Positions 1 through 8,712 of a stretch of DNA of 64,000 nt are shown piece by piece (the stretch's first letter is position 1; the number at the start of each line of letters is the position of its first letter). Under the pieces are notes generated by a model. That model was not told where the DNA came from. It did not search any database and saw nothing but the letters and a program-made list of their open reading frames with translations. The stretch spans positions 62,001-126,000 of the forward strand of contig NZ_JAUYZJ010000010.1 in assembly GCF_030700285.1 (NCBI RefSeq), in the 5' to 3' direction. Origin of the DNA: Methylobacterium sp. NEAU K (GTDB lineage: Bacteria; Pseudomonadota; Alphaproteobacteria; Rhizobiales; Beijerinckiaceae). The translations under genes and the position numbers were made by a program.

Positions 1-357
1 CTCGGACCGGTGCTGGAGCGCATCGGGGCGATCTGCGCCGGCCACGGCCTGCGGGTCGCCAACGTCTTCCACGCGGGCGACGGCAACCTCCACCCGCTGA
101 TCCTGTTCGACATCAACAAGCCGGGCGAGCTGCAGAAGGCGGAAGCCGCCGGGGACGAGATCCTCAAGCTCTGCGTCGAGGTCGGCGGCTGCCTCACCGG
201 CGAGCACGGCGTCGGCATCGAGAAGCGCGACCTGATGCGCTTCCAGTTCGGGCAGGCGGACCTGGAGCAGCAGATGCGGGTCAAGGCCGTGTTCGACCCT
301 GACTGGATGCTGAACCCCGCCAAGGTCTTCCCGCTGGAGGGGCGGCTGGGGGCCTGA
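1..357 (+). CDS. glcD: Glycolate oxidase subunit GlcD-like FAD-linked oxidase, C-terminal part (5' truncated by window edge)
   Basis: C-terminal piece of an FAD-linked oxidase of the GlcD/D-lactate dehydrogenase type. The reading frame is open from base 1 (L-G-P-V-L-E-R), so the GTG at 10 is internal and the gene starts left of the window. Visible family marks are HAGDGNLHPLILFD, GEHGVGIEKRDLM and the terminal LNPAKVFP. In the family, GlcD oxidises glycolate to glyoxylate together with GlcE and GlcF. Here the next gene is convergent and only 12 bp away, so glcE and glcF do not follow. D-lactate dehydrogenase is the main alternative; the substrate cannot be decided from this part. Confidence 0.85.
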   Translation, partial: LGPVLERIGAICAGHGLRVANVFHAGDGNLHPLILFDINKPGELQKAEAAGDEILKLCVEVGGCLTGEHGVGIEKRDLMRFQFGQADLEQQMRVKAVFDPDWMLNPAKVFPLEGRLGA

Positions 358-369
358 CCGGGCCGACGG

Positions 370-3162
370 TCAGGCGGCCACGCCGGGCTCGGCATCCCGG
401 TCCGGCGCCGGACCGAGGGCGCGCAGGCTGTCGGATGTCAGGGCCAGGATCGCGGCGAGGCCCGACACGGGCGCCGGCCTGCCGAACAGGTAGCCCTGCA
501 GCTCGTGGCAGCCCTCCTCCCGCAGGATCTGCGCCTGCTCTGGCGTCTCGACCCCCTCGGCCAGGACGTCGATCTTCAGGGCCTTCCCGAGCCAGATCAT
601 GGCCCGCAGGATCGCGACGCTGCCCCCATCGCGGGCGAGGCTGCGCACGAAGCACTGGTCGATCTTGAGCTTGTCGAACGGGAACCGGTGCAGGTAGCTG
701 AGGCTCGAATACCCGGTCCCGAAATCGTCCATGGCGATCCGTACGCCCGCGGCGCGGAACTCCCGCAGGAGGGCGAGGTTCGCGGCGTTGTCCTGCAGCA
801 GGACGGACTCGGTGATCTCGAGTTCGAGGCGGTCCGGGCTCAGGCCGCTGACGGCGAGCGCCGCCCGCACGTCCGCGCCGAGGCCCTCGCCGATGAACTG
901 CAGGGGCGACAGGTTGACGGCGATCCTGACGGGCTCGGGCCAGCGAGCGGCCGCCGTGCAGGCCGTGGCCAGGACCCAGGCGCCCAGCGGCTTGATCAGA
1001 CCGATCTCCTCGGCCAGCGGGATGAACTCCTCCGGGCTGACGGGGCCGTGCTGGGGATGGCGCCAGCGCAGCAGGGCCTCGAAGCCGTGCAGGGCCTGGC
1101 TGTGCGCCCCGACGATCGGCTGGTAGTGCAGCTCGAACTGGCCCTCGGCGAGGGCGCGGCGCAGGTCCGTTCCGAGCTGCCGCCGGCGCTGGATCTCGAC
1201 ATCCATCGCCGGGTCGAAGAAGCGCCAGGTGCCGCGTCCGGCGGCCTTGGCCTGGTACAGGGCGATATCGGCCTGCCGCAGGAGCGTGGCGGCCGTGCCG
1301 GACGTGCCCTCGGCCACCGCGATGCCGATGCTGGTGCCGATCGCGAGCGTGTGGCCGTTCACCATGATCGGCGCCTCGAGCGCCTCGACGAGGCGCCGGG
1401 CCAGGCGCGCCGCATCCGCGGGCGGGCCGGGCGTCCCCTGGACGACGGCGAACTCGTCGCCGCCGAGCCGGGCCACGAGGTCGTCCTGCGCCACCCTGTC
1501 GACGAATCGGGCCGCCACCGCGCAGAGCAGCGCGTCGCCGACCGGGTGCCCGTAGGTGTCGTTGATGACCTTGAACCCGTCGAGGTCGAGGCACAGCACC
1601 GTGGCCGGGCCGCCCCCGTCGCGGCGTCCGAGCGCCGCATCCATGCGCTCCTTCAGGACCAGGCGGTTCGGCAGGCCGGTGAGCGCGTCGTGCCGGGCCA
1701 TGTGGGCCATACGGGCCTCGCTCCGGCGGCGCTCGGTGACGTCCTCGTGGGTGCAGAGCCAGCCGCCGCCGGGGATCGGCGCGTGGACCACGTCGACCGC
1801 CCGGCCGTCGGCGAAGTCGCAGGTGAGGGCGACCGCGTGGCCGTGCGCCGCCGTCCGCTCGCAGGCCGTCACGAGCGCCTGCGAGGCAACGGGTCCGAGG
1901 CCGCGCTGCGGGACGCCCAAATGGTCGAGCAGGGCATGGAGCGCGGTACCCGGCCGGCGCAGGTCGTCGGGGACCGCGTACATCTGCGCGTAGCGCGCGT
2001 TCATGACGATGAGCGTGCCGTCGCGATCGAACAGGCACAGGCCCTGGACCATGTTGTCCAGGGCGATGCCGAACCGGGCATCCTGGACGCGGCGATCCCG
2101 TTCGCTGCGCTCGCGCGCCTCGGCCGCGGCGCGGGCCGCCTCGGCCTGGGCGAGCTGCTCCTGTGCGCGGGTCTGCCGCCGGCCGATCAGGACCAGGCCG
2201 AGCAGGCCCAGATCGAGCAGGATCGCGCCGGTGCCGACGATGGCCGCCTGCTGGCGCCACGCCGCCAGGCAGGCCTCCGCGGTGCGGCTGACGCTGAGGA
2301 CCAGCGGGTAGTTCTTCAGCGCATGGGCCGCGATGAGGCGGTCCTGACCGTCGATCGGGCTGACCGTGCGCAGGACATCGCCGGGCATGTTCCGCGACGC
2401 GATCAGGGCCGCGCCCGCCCCCGGGAAGATCCGGCCGATCGTCCCGTCGCGGCGCGGGTGCCGGACCAGAAGCATGCCGTCGTTGCGGAACAGCGACACG
2501 ACGGCATCGTCCGCGGGCGAGATCTGCGCGTACAGATCCTCGAAATAGCCGAGTTCGACGGCGCCCAGGATGAGGCCGAGGAACGCGCCCGCCGGCGTCG
2601 CGACCTTCCGGGCGATGTAGATCGTCCAGGCGCCGTCCCCGCGGTTCTGGACGGGCCGGCCCACGTAGCGCTGCAGGTTCCGGTCGGACGACAGCACCTT
2701 GAAGTAGTCCCGGTCGGCGATGTTGACGTTCGGGATCGGCCAGTAGCGGCTGAAGTTCAGCAGCGTCCCGGCCCGATCCACGAGGGTGATGGCGTTCGCC
2801 TGCGGCAGCGCGGCGATCCAGGTCTGGAGCGCCATATGCATCGTGAGCTTGGAGGCGGTCTCGGCATAGTGTTCCGCCGTAGTGACCTGCGCCGTGCGGA
2901 ATTCCGCCAGGACGGCGTCCTGGACGAGCTCGATCGCCTGCAGGGACCGGTCCGCCTGATCGGCCAGGACCGTGGCGAGGCCACTCAGGCTCCGCTCGTT
3001 GTCGTCGACCGCGCGCGTCTGCAGGTGGACGATGAACAGCCCGGCCGAGCCCGTGATCAGGAGGGCGAGACCGAGGGCGGCCCAGGCGCGCAGATCGAGC
3101 GCCTGCTGCCAGGTGCGCCGGGTCGTGCGCGTGATGAACGGGATGATGGACCTGGAAGCCAA
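370..3162 (-). CDS. Membrane sensor GGDEF-EAL protein (PAS, diguanylate cyclase/phosphodiesterase)
   Basis: A 930-residue c-di-GMP turnover protein. Order: membrane segment about 27-47; extracytoplasmic sensor region of about 260 residues (Cache-like by position and pattern); second membrane segment about 307-328; short coiled linker; PAS region beginning ARFGIALDNMVQG; GGDEF domain with intact GGDEF near residue 567; EAL domain with FEALLRW near 694, followed by IAVNLSPLQF, LELEITESVLL and DDFGTGYSSLSYL. Both catalytic signatures look intact, so either activity is possible. Its start lies 253 bp from the end of the next upstream c-di-GMP gene on the same strand. The input signal is unknown. 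Confidence 0.93.
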   Translation of the reverse strand: MASRSIIPFITRTTRRTWQQALDLRAWAALGLALLITGSAGLFIVHLQTRAVDDNERSLSGLATVLADQADRSLQAIELVQDAVLAEFRTAQVTTAEHYAETASKLTMHMALQTWIAALPQANAITLVDRAGTLLNFSRYWPIPNVNIADRDYFKVLSSDRNLQRYVGRPVQNRGDGAWTIYIARKVATPAGAFLGLILGAVELGYFEDLYAQISPADDAVVSLFRNDGMLLVRHPRRDGTIGRIFPGAGAALIASRNMPGDVLRTVSPIDGQDRLIAAHALKNYPLVLSVSRTAEACLAAWRQQAAIVGTGAILLDLGLLGLVLIGRRQTRAQEQLAQAEAARAAAEARERSERDRRVQDARFGIALDNMVQGLCLFDRDGTLIVMNARYAQMYAVPDDLRRPGTALHALLDHLGVPQRGLGPVASQALVTACERTAAHGHAVALTCDFADGRAVDVVHAPIPGGGWLCTHEDVTERRRSEARMAHMARHDALTGLPNRLVLKERMDAALGRRDGGGPATVLCLDLDGFKVINDTYGHPVGDALLCAVAARFVDRVAQDDLVARLGGDEFAVVQGTPGPPADAARLARRLVEALEAPIMVNGHTLAIGTSIGIAVAEGTSGTAATLLRQADIALYQAKAAGRGTWRFFDPAMDVEIQRRRQLGTDLRRALAEGQFELHYQPIVGAHSQALHGFEALLRWRHPQHGPVSPEEFIPLAEEIGLIKPLGAWVLATACTAAARWPEPVRIAVNLSPLQFIGEGLGADVRAALAVSGLSPDRLELEITESVLLQDNAANLALLREFRAAGVRIAMDDFGTGYSSLSYLHRFPFDKLKIDQCFVRSLARDGGSVAILRAMIWLGKALKIDVLAEGVETPEQAQILREEGCHELQGYLFGRPAPVSGLAAILALTSDSLRALGPAPDRDAEPGVAA

Positions 3163-3415
3163 CGGCCACGCTCGAACGATATCGAGACCAGCGCTATAGG
3201 GGCTCCGTTAACGAGCTGTTGGTTCGAACAAGCAGATCCGGGAGTCGAGTCTACAATCGCTCTCCCAGGCGATCAAAGTCTGGTTACGGAGCATCGCCCC
3301 GAAAGGTGGCCGCCGGCTTTCGGGAAAAAGGCGGTGCCGGGCGACGAGTCGGCGCATCGCCCCGGATCCGATATCCAGCCCGATGCGCTCGAACGGCCGT
3401 TTCCGCGAGCGCGCC

Positions 3416-5110
3416 TCACCCGGCCGCGCTCAGGTCCGGGCCCGTCGACCACCCGTCGCCCCCCGGAGGATCCGTCAGCAGATCCGCCAGCGCCGCGGCC
3501 GGCATCGGCCGGCCGTAATGGAAACCCTGTCCGACCGTGCAGCCCAGCGCCCGCAGGGCGACTTCCTGCCCGTGGGTCTCGATGCCCTCGGCGACCGTGT
3601 CGAGGCCGAGATCGTTACTCATCCGGATGATGGCGCGGGTGATCGCCGCGTCCTTGGCCTGGGTGAGCAGGTCGCTGACGAAGGTGCGGTCGATCTTCAG
3701 CGTCGTCAGCGGGAAGCGCTTGAGGGTGCTCAGGGACGCGTAGCCGGTTCCGAAATCGTCGAAGGCGATCCGCACCCCGAGGGCGCGCAGATCCCGGATC
3801 GTGCCGAGGGTGCGGTCGTCGTTCTGCAGGGCGACGCGCTCCGTGATCTCCAGTTCCAGCGCCTCCGGCGCGATGCGGTGGCGCGCCAGCGCATCGGCCA
3901 CCTCCCGGACGAGGTTGCCCGCCTTGAACTGGGCGGAGAACAGGTTCGCGCCGACCCGGAAGGGCGCCAGCCCCTGGGCGCGCCAAGCCGCGACCTGGCG
4001 GCAGGCGGCGTCCAGCACCCAGGCCCCGACCGGGAGGGCCAGCGAACTCATCTTGATGGCTGGCAGGAACGCGCCGGGCAGGAGAAGGCCCTGCCGGGGA
4101 TGCTGCCAGCGGATCAAGGCCTCGGCGCCGACGAGCCGGCCGCTCGCGAGGCAGACCTGCGGCTGGTAGTGCAGCACCAGCTCGTCGCCGTGCAGGGCGC
4201 GCATCAGCTCGTCCTGGGTGTTCCGGCGGGCCAAAGCGGCGTGGCGCATGTCGGGCAGGAATATCCGGGCGCTGCCGCCGCCGTCCTGTTTGGCGCGGTA
4301 GAGCGCGAGATCGGCACTGGCGATCAGCTCCTCGCCGTCCCGGCCATGGTCGGGCGCCAGGGCGAAGCCGATGCTCGCGCCGACCCGCAGCACATGCGCC
4401 TCGACCATGACCGGATCCGCCAGCGCCGTCAGGATCGCGGCGGCGCAGGCGCGTGCCGCCAGCGGATCGCCGGTCCCCGGCAACAGGACCGCGAACTCGT
4501 CGCCGCCCAGCCGCGCCATCACGGCCCGGCGCGGCAGCTCCGCCGGGACCCGGCTCGCGATCGCCTGCAGGAGCCCGTCGCCGACGGCATGGCCGAGGCT
4601 GTCGTTGACGGCCTTGAACCCGTCGAGGTCGAAGAGCAGCACCGCGGCGGCCTTGCCGTGCCGGTAGAGGTCGTTCAGCAGGACCTCGAACCGGCGGCGG
4701 TTGATGAGGCCGGTCAAGGCGTCCTGGTGGGCGAGGCGGAGCAGGCCGGCATCGCGCCGGCGCCGCTCCGAGATGTCCCGGATGATGGCCCCGAGGTTCG
4801 GCCCGCGATCGTCGTGCCAGAGCGACAGCGCGATCTCGACAGGGCAGGCCGAGCCGTCCTTGCGCTGGACGATCAACTCGATGGTGCTGCGGCCGACGAG
4901 CTTGGCCTCGTCGCCCGCGAAGATCCGTGCCAGGCTGGCCTTGTGGGCCGCGTGCATCCGCTCGGGCAAGATCAGCTCGAAGGGCGCGCCCAGCAACGCG
5001 TCGATGGTGTAGCCGAACAGGGCGGCCGAAGCGCGGTTGGCGAACCGGATCCGCCCCTCTTGGTTGATGGCGAGCAGCGCCAGTTCGGTGGCGTTCGCAA
5101 AGCCCATCAT
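3416..5110 (-). CDS. PAS-GGDEF-EAL c-di-GMP protein, cytoplasmic
   Basis: A 564-residue protein with no membrane segment. A PAS domain fills about residues 1-115 (AINQEGRIRFANRASAALFGY). It is followed by a GGDEF domain with intact GGDEF near residue 202 and an EAL domain starting near 330 (VGAEALIRWQHP), with LELEITERVAL and DDFGTGYASLSTL. Synthesis and hydrolysis of c-di-GMP are both possible. The start codon lies 15 bp after the stop of the GAF gene on the same strand, so the two are very probably co-transcribed and the GAF protein may supply sensory input. The first codons read ATG-ATG; either may be used. Confidence 0.92.
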   Translation of the reverse strand: MMGFANATELALLAINQEGRIRFANRASAALFGYTIDALLGAPFELILPERMHAAHKASLARIFAGDEAKLVGRSTIELIVQRKDGSACPVEIALSLWHDDRGPNLGAIIRDISERRRRDAGLLRLAHQDALTGLINRRRFEVLLNDLYRHGKAAAVLLFDLDGFKAVNDSLGHAVGDGLLQAIASRVPAELPRRAVMARLGGDEFAVLLPGTGDPLAARACAAAILTALADPVMVEAHVLRVGASIGFALAPDHGRDGEELIASADLALYRAKQDGGGSARIFLPDMRHAALARRNTQDELMRALHGDELVLHYQPQVCLASGRLVGAEALIRWQHPRQGLLLPGAFLPAIKMSSLALPVGAWVLDAACRQVAAWRAQGLAPFRVGANLFSAQFKAGNLVREVADALARHRIAPEALELEITERVALQNDDRTLGTIRDLRALGVRIAFDDFGTGYASLSTLKRFPLTTLKIDRTFVSDLLTQAKDAAITRAIIRMSNDLGLDTVAEGIETHGQEVALRALGCTVGQGFHYGRPMPAAALADLLTDPPGGDGWSTGPDLSAAG

Positions 5111-5125
5111 GGAGAGCCGTGCGAG

Positions 5126-5635
5126 CTAACTGTGCCGCAGGTTCATCTGCTGCACCACCATCGCGGCCAGATCCGCCAGCGCGCGGCGATCGCGGGCCGG
5201 GAAGTGTCGGCGCGGGACCGTGTCGGCCACGCAGAGCGAGCCCAGCCGGAACCCGTCGGCCGTGATCAGCGGTGCGCCCGCGTAGAAGCGGACGAACGGC
5301 GCGCCCGTGACGAGCGGATTGTCCGAGAAGCGCGGATCGTGCTGCGTGTCCGGGATGACGAGGACGTCATCGGAACGGATCGTGTGGGTACAGAACGAGC
5401 TGACCCGGGGCGTCTGCTCGAGATCGAGACCGATCTGCGCCTTGAGCCATTGGCGGTGCTCGTCGATCAGCGAGATGTAGGCGATCGGCGCGCGGAACAG
5501 GCTCGCGGCCAGCCGCGTGATCGTGTCGAACCGTTCCTCGGGTGCCGTACCCGCGATCTGATACTTCCCGAGGGCCTGGAGGCGTTGCGTCTCCAGCCCC
5601 GCCAGGGGGCATTCCAAAGCGATCGCTCCCGACAC
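5126..5635 (-). CDS. GAF domain protein
   Basis: A 169-residue stand-alone GAF-type sensor. The pattern RFDTITRLAASLFRAPIAY, then SLIDEHRQWLKAQIGLD, SSFCTHTIRSDDVLVIPD, FYAGAPLITADGFRLGSLCV and a closing helix is typical of GAF domains found at the N-terminus of diguanylate cyclases. No output domain is present. It sits 15 bp upstream of the PAS-GGDEF-EAL gene, so it is probably a split-off sensory partner of that protein. Cys and His residues in the S-F-C-T-H-T segment could bind a ligand, but none can be named. Confidence 0.85.
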   Translation of the reverse strand: MSGAIALECPLAGLETQRLQALGKYQIAGTAPEERFDTITRLAASLFRAPIAYISLIDEHRQWLKAQIGLDLEQTPRVSSFCTHTIRSDDVLVIPDTQHDPRFSDNPLVTGAPFVRFYAGAPLITADGFRLGSLCVADTVPRRHFPARDRRALADLAAMVVQQMNLRHS

Positions 5636-5839
5636 CCATCCGACTCCCGGCGTGTTGGACCCGATCTCTGCGAGCTCTGCCGAGTGGAGACCCTACGCTG
5701 CAGATCTTATCATAGGTTTAAACCAGCGGTTGTTGTGCCGGTCCGAACGGGAGGGCGCCCCCGTGCCGTCTCCGAACCGAAAAGGCTCCCGATCGTTCCC
5801 GATCGAGAGCCCGCATCCGGCCGGTCCGTCCCGGTGCGA

Positions 5840-6382
5840 TCAGGCGGCCTCGACCGTCTTGCGGCTGGAGCGGCCCTTGACCGGGGCGGTGGCAGCCTTG
5901 CGGCGGCCGCGCGCGGGGGTGGATGCCGCCTCGTCCTCGGGAACCTCCTGCTTCTCGGACTGCAGAGCGCGGCCGGGCTGCCCCAGGCCGAGGCTCTTGG
6001 CCAGCGCGGAGCGCTGCGCCGAGTAGTTCGCCGACGTCGTCGGATAGTCGGCCGGCAGGCCGTAGCGCTCGCGATAGCTCTGCGGATCGAGGCCGTGCTT
6101 GGTCAGGTGACGCTTCAGCGTCTTGTACGATTTGCCGTCGATGAAGCTGACGAGACCATCGGGGCGGATCGACTTGCGGATCTGGGCGGGCGTCGGGCGC
6201 TCGACAGTCTCTTCGGCCGAGGTCGACGGACCGGACCCGATGGAATTCAGCGCCTCGTGGATGCTCGCGATCAGCGACAGCAGTTCGGCCGACGGCAGGG
6301 AGTTGTTGGAGACGTAGGCCGCGACGACGTCCACGGTCCGTTCGATGTAGTGCAATTGGGATGTCGGCGTAGCTTCAGACAT
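5840..6382 (-). CDS. mucR: Ros/MucR family transcriptional regulator lacking the zinc-binding cysteines
   Basis: About 180 residues. The start at 6382 (MSEATPTSQ) is preferred over the longer frame because a purine-rich GGGAAAGAGAGA precedes it and homology begins there. The N-terminal oligomerisation region (VDVVAAYVSNNSLPSAELLSLI) is followed by the DNA-binding part, YKTLKRHLTKHGL and YRERYGLPADYP, typical of Ros/MucR. Ros has C-L-E-C before the helix. Here the same place reads S-F-I-D, so both cysteine ligands are replaced (Ser and Asp) while the two histidines remain. The C-terminal tail is basic (RGRRK, KGRSSRK). MucR proteins are global, often autoregulated, repressors that bind AT-rich promoters. 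Confidence 0.9.
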   Translation of the reverse strand: MSEATPTSQLHYIERTVDVVAAYVSNNSLPSAELLSLIASIHEALNSIGSGPSTSAEETVERPTPAQIRKSIRPDGLVSFIDGKSYKTLKRHLTKHGLDPQSYRERYGLPADYPTTSANYSAQRSALAKSLGLGQPGRALQSEKQEVPEDEAASTPARGRRKAATAPVKGRSSRKTVEAA

Positions 6383-6788
6383 TCTCTCTTTCCCTGGCTT
6401 GGAAGCCTGATGTGGTCCCCTCTTACTGCGAGTTAAGACAGTCTGGGAAAAAGGCAAGGTGATCCATACAATTCCTCGCGAGCGATTGAAAGTTTAGGTA
6501 TGCATCAACCGGCCACGCTTACAGGTTGGGGTTGCATTATCGGCATTACGGCGACACTTCCCGGGCGATTTATCGAGGTCTGACCTGCGAATGTTTCGGC
6601 GATCGCGCGGCCGGGTTTTCGTTGGCGGGAGAGACCGTTACACCCGAGTTCAGAGGGCGCCTGAAATGATCTTGGGCCGTGGCTCATCGGCTTTGCGATG
6701 AAATCGCGCAATGTTTGTGCAGAACCGTAAAATTCGCATCGGTCCCCGCGTCATTTGGCGGGGCGCCTTGCGGCGCGCCGAACCGGCC
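6383..6788. promoter_or_regulatory. AT-richer intergenic region carrying the mucR promoter
   Basis: A 406-bp stretch between the start of mucR and the end of yejE, clearly poorer in GC than its surroundings by eye. It has several T/A runs near 6420-6560 and no convincing ORF. It must hold the mucR promoter and leader on the minus strand. MucR-type proteins commonly bind such AT-rich DNA and repress themselves, so an autoregulatory site here is likely but not demonstrated. A GC-rich inverted repeat near 6755-6785 may end yejE transcription. Confidence 0.5.
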
Positions 6789-8000
6789 TCAGGCGAAGGA
6801 CTTGCGCGGATCGAAGGCGTCGCGCACCGCCTCGCCGGCGAAGACGAGCAGGCTCAGCATCACGGCGATCACCAGGAAGCCGGTGAGCCCGAGCCACGGC
6901 GCCGTCAGGTTGTCCTTGCCTTGGGCGAGGAGTTCTCCGAGCGAGGGCGAGCCGGGCGGCAGGCCGAAGCCCAGGAAGTCCAGGGAGGTCAGCGTAGTGA
7001 TCGAGCCGTTCAGGATGAACGGCAGGAAGGTCAACGTCGCCACCATGGCGTTCGGCAGCAGGTGAACGGTCATGATGCGCAGGTTCGACAGGCCCAGCGC
7101 GCGCGCGGCCCGGACGTACTCGAAGTTCCGCGCCCGCAGGAATTCGGCGCGCACGACGCTCACCAGCGCCACCCAGGAGAACAGCAGCATGATCCCGAGC
7201 AGCACGAAGAAGCCGGGCGCGATGAAGGCCGAGATGATGATGATCAGGTAGAGGGTCGGGATGCCACCCCAGACCTCGATGAAGCGCTGGAAGGCGAGAT
7301 CGACCCAGCCGCCGAAATAACCCTGCACCGCCCCGGCCACCACGCCGATCGCCGACGAGACTGCGGCCAGGATCAGCCCGAACAGCACCGAGATGCGGAA
7401 GCCGTAGATCACCCGCGCCAACACGTCCCGGGTCGTGTTGTCGGTACCGAGCCAGTGCCAGGGGATGTCGGCGCAGGTGGCGCCGCCGAGCTTCTCGGCC
7501 ACCGGCTTGCACTGCGCGTCCGAGAGCGTCCAGGTCGGCGGCGACGGCGAGGGCGTCGGCAGGTCCTCGTTGATCGTGTCGTAGGAGAACCGGATCGGCG
7601 GCCAGATCGCCCAGCCGTGCTCCGCGATCTCCCTGCGGATCTCGGGCGACCGGAAATCCGTCACCGCCAGGAAGCCGCCGAACTTCTCCTCCGGGTAGTC
7701 GACCAGCACCGGGACCAGCCATTCCCCCTTGTAGGACAGGACGATCGGGCGATCGTTGGCGAGGAACTCCGCGAACAGGCTGAGGCCGAACAGCGTGGCG
7801 AAGATCAGGAACGACCAATAGCCGAGCCGGTTGCGGCGGAAATTGTCGAGCCGGCGCCGGCTGAGCGGCGAGAGTCCGCGGCGGTTCGCCGGGGCGGGCG
7901 GCGGGGGTGCGCCCTCGTCCGGACGCAGGACGACCGGCTGGGCGCCGGGCATCGGCACGGGAACGACCTCGCTGTCGCCGGGGCGCGCGATCTCGTTCAT
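6789..8000 (-). CDS. yejE: YejE-like ABC transporter inner-membrane permease, without its usual partners
   Basis: A 403-residue permease of the oligopeptide/microcin C type. The start at 8000 (MNEIARPG) is chosen because the longer frame is made of repeat-like sequence. A Pro-rich N-terminus leads to a membrane helix (GYWSFLIFATLFGLSLFA). A long periplasmic loop, where DRPIVLSYKGEWL and DFRSPEI are typical YejE sequences, precedes five membrane segments. The EAA-type loop EYVRAARALGLSNLRIMTVH contacts the ATPase. YejE normally works with YejA (binding protein), YejB (permease) and YejF (ATPase). None is adjacent: the flanking genes are mucR and a DUF4112 gene. Confidence 0.88.
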   Translation of the reverse strand: MNEIARPGDSEVVPVPMPGAQPVVLRPDEGAPPPPAPANRRGLSPLSRRRLDNFRRNRLGYWSFLIFATLFGLSLFAEFLANDRPIVLSYKGEWLVPVLVDYPEEKFGGFLAVTDFRSPEIRREIAEHGWAIWPPIRFSYDTINEDLPTPSPSPPTWTLSDAQCKPVAEKLGGATCADIPWHWLGTDNTTRDVLARVIYGFRISVLFGLILAAVSSAIGVVAGAVQGYFGGWVDLAFQRFIEVWGGIPTLYLIIIISAFIAPGFFVLLGIMLLFSWVALVSVVRAEFLRARNFEYVRAARALGLSNLRIMTVHLLPNAMVATLTFLPFILNGSITTLTSLDFLGFGLPPGSPSLGELLAQGKDNLTAPWLGLTGFLVIAVMLSLLVFAGEAVRDAFDPRKSFA

Positions 8001-8029
8001 GACCGCCACCCTGGAAGGACCAGACCGCC

Positions 8030-8080
8030 GCCCTCCTCCGCAGGGGAGGAGACCGCGCGCCGCGGGGGGAGAGGGAAGGT
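8030..8080. repeat. Family 1 palindromic repeat, left-arm-like copy
   Basis: GC-rich segment reading CCCTCCTCCGCAGGGGAGGA followed by a CG-rich centre and GGGGGGAGAGGGAAGG. It resembles the left arm of the paired repeats in the efflux operon (15529-15594). It sits directly upstream of the yejE start. Only one arm is clear. Confidence 0.5.
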
Positions 8081-8124
8081 CGCGGATGCGCAAACGATCT
8101 CGGTGAGACCCGAGGCCAAGACAA

Positions 8125-8631
8125 TCAGCCGTCGAGGCGGGTCGCGATGCCGTCGATCTCGTTCGGGCGGACGCCGCCGGTGCGCTCCATCCAGCGGCGC
8201 AGCAGGCGGACGTTGCGGCGGTTGGCCTTGAAGGCGGCGTCGAACAGGTCGCCCGCCAGCGGCACCGCGCCGACCAGCCCGTCGAAGGCGACGTTCAGCC
8301 CCATCCGGGCCAGCAGCCAGCGCGGCGCCCCGAGACGCTTGGCCTCGTAGACGATGAAGGACGAGATCACCATGCCGGCCACATCGCCGATCACCGGCAC
8401 GAGGCCGATCAGCGCGTCGAACCCGACCCGCCGGTTGAGGCCCGGGATGAGGAAGGCCGTGTCCATGAGGTGGGCCAGCGTCTCCAGCCGGGCGAGGCTC
8501 GCCTCGCGGCTGAGATCCGCCGACAGGAACGGTGGCCTGCCGCCGATGAAGGTCTCGCCGCCGGGAACAGTCTCGGCGCGGTCGAAGCGCCAAGTCCTGG
8601 CGGTCTGCCGGGGAGCCTGGGTGAAGTCCAT
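8125..8631 (-). CDS. DUF4112 membrane protein
   Basis: About 168 residues from MDFTQAPRQ; an alternative start lies at 8655 (MASPRTPAM). The sequence GFDALIGLVPVIGDVAGMVIS, the helix WLLARMGLNVAFDGL and AVPLAGDLFDAAFKANRRN are the conserved core of DUF4112, a family of small membrane-associated proteins of unknown role. Two hydrophobic hairpins separated by a basic segment are visible. The gene lies between an aminotransferase gene (81 bp upstream) and yejE (124 bp downstream) on the same strand. Nothing in the context gives a function. Confidence 0.85.
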   Translation of the reverse strand: MDFTQAPRQTARTWRFDRAETVPGGETFIGGRPPFLSADLSREASLARLETLAHLMDTAFLIPGLNRRVGFDALIGLVPVIGDVAGMVISSFIVYEAKRLGAPRWLLARMGLNVAFDGLVGAVPLAGDLFDAAFKANRRNVRLLRRWMERTGGVRPNEIDGIATRLDG

Positions 8632-8712
8632 CGCGGGGGTCCGTGGGGAGGCCATTCTCCCCAACGATGTGACCCCCCGGCCGGATCCCCACAAGGAACG
8701 CCCGCGCGACCA

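Noticed and set aside
281..3630. Long open frames opposite and beside the first GGDEF-EAL gene (about 960 and 1040 codons)
   Set aside because: They are frame shadows of a GC-rich gene: rich in Arg, Gly, Pro and Ala, without any domain, and overlap a gene with intact catalytic motifs.
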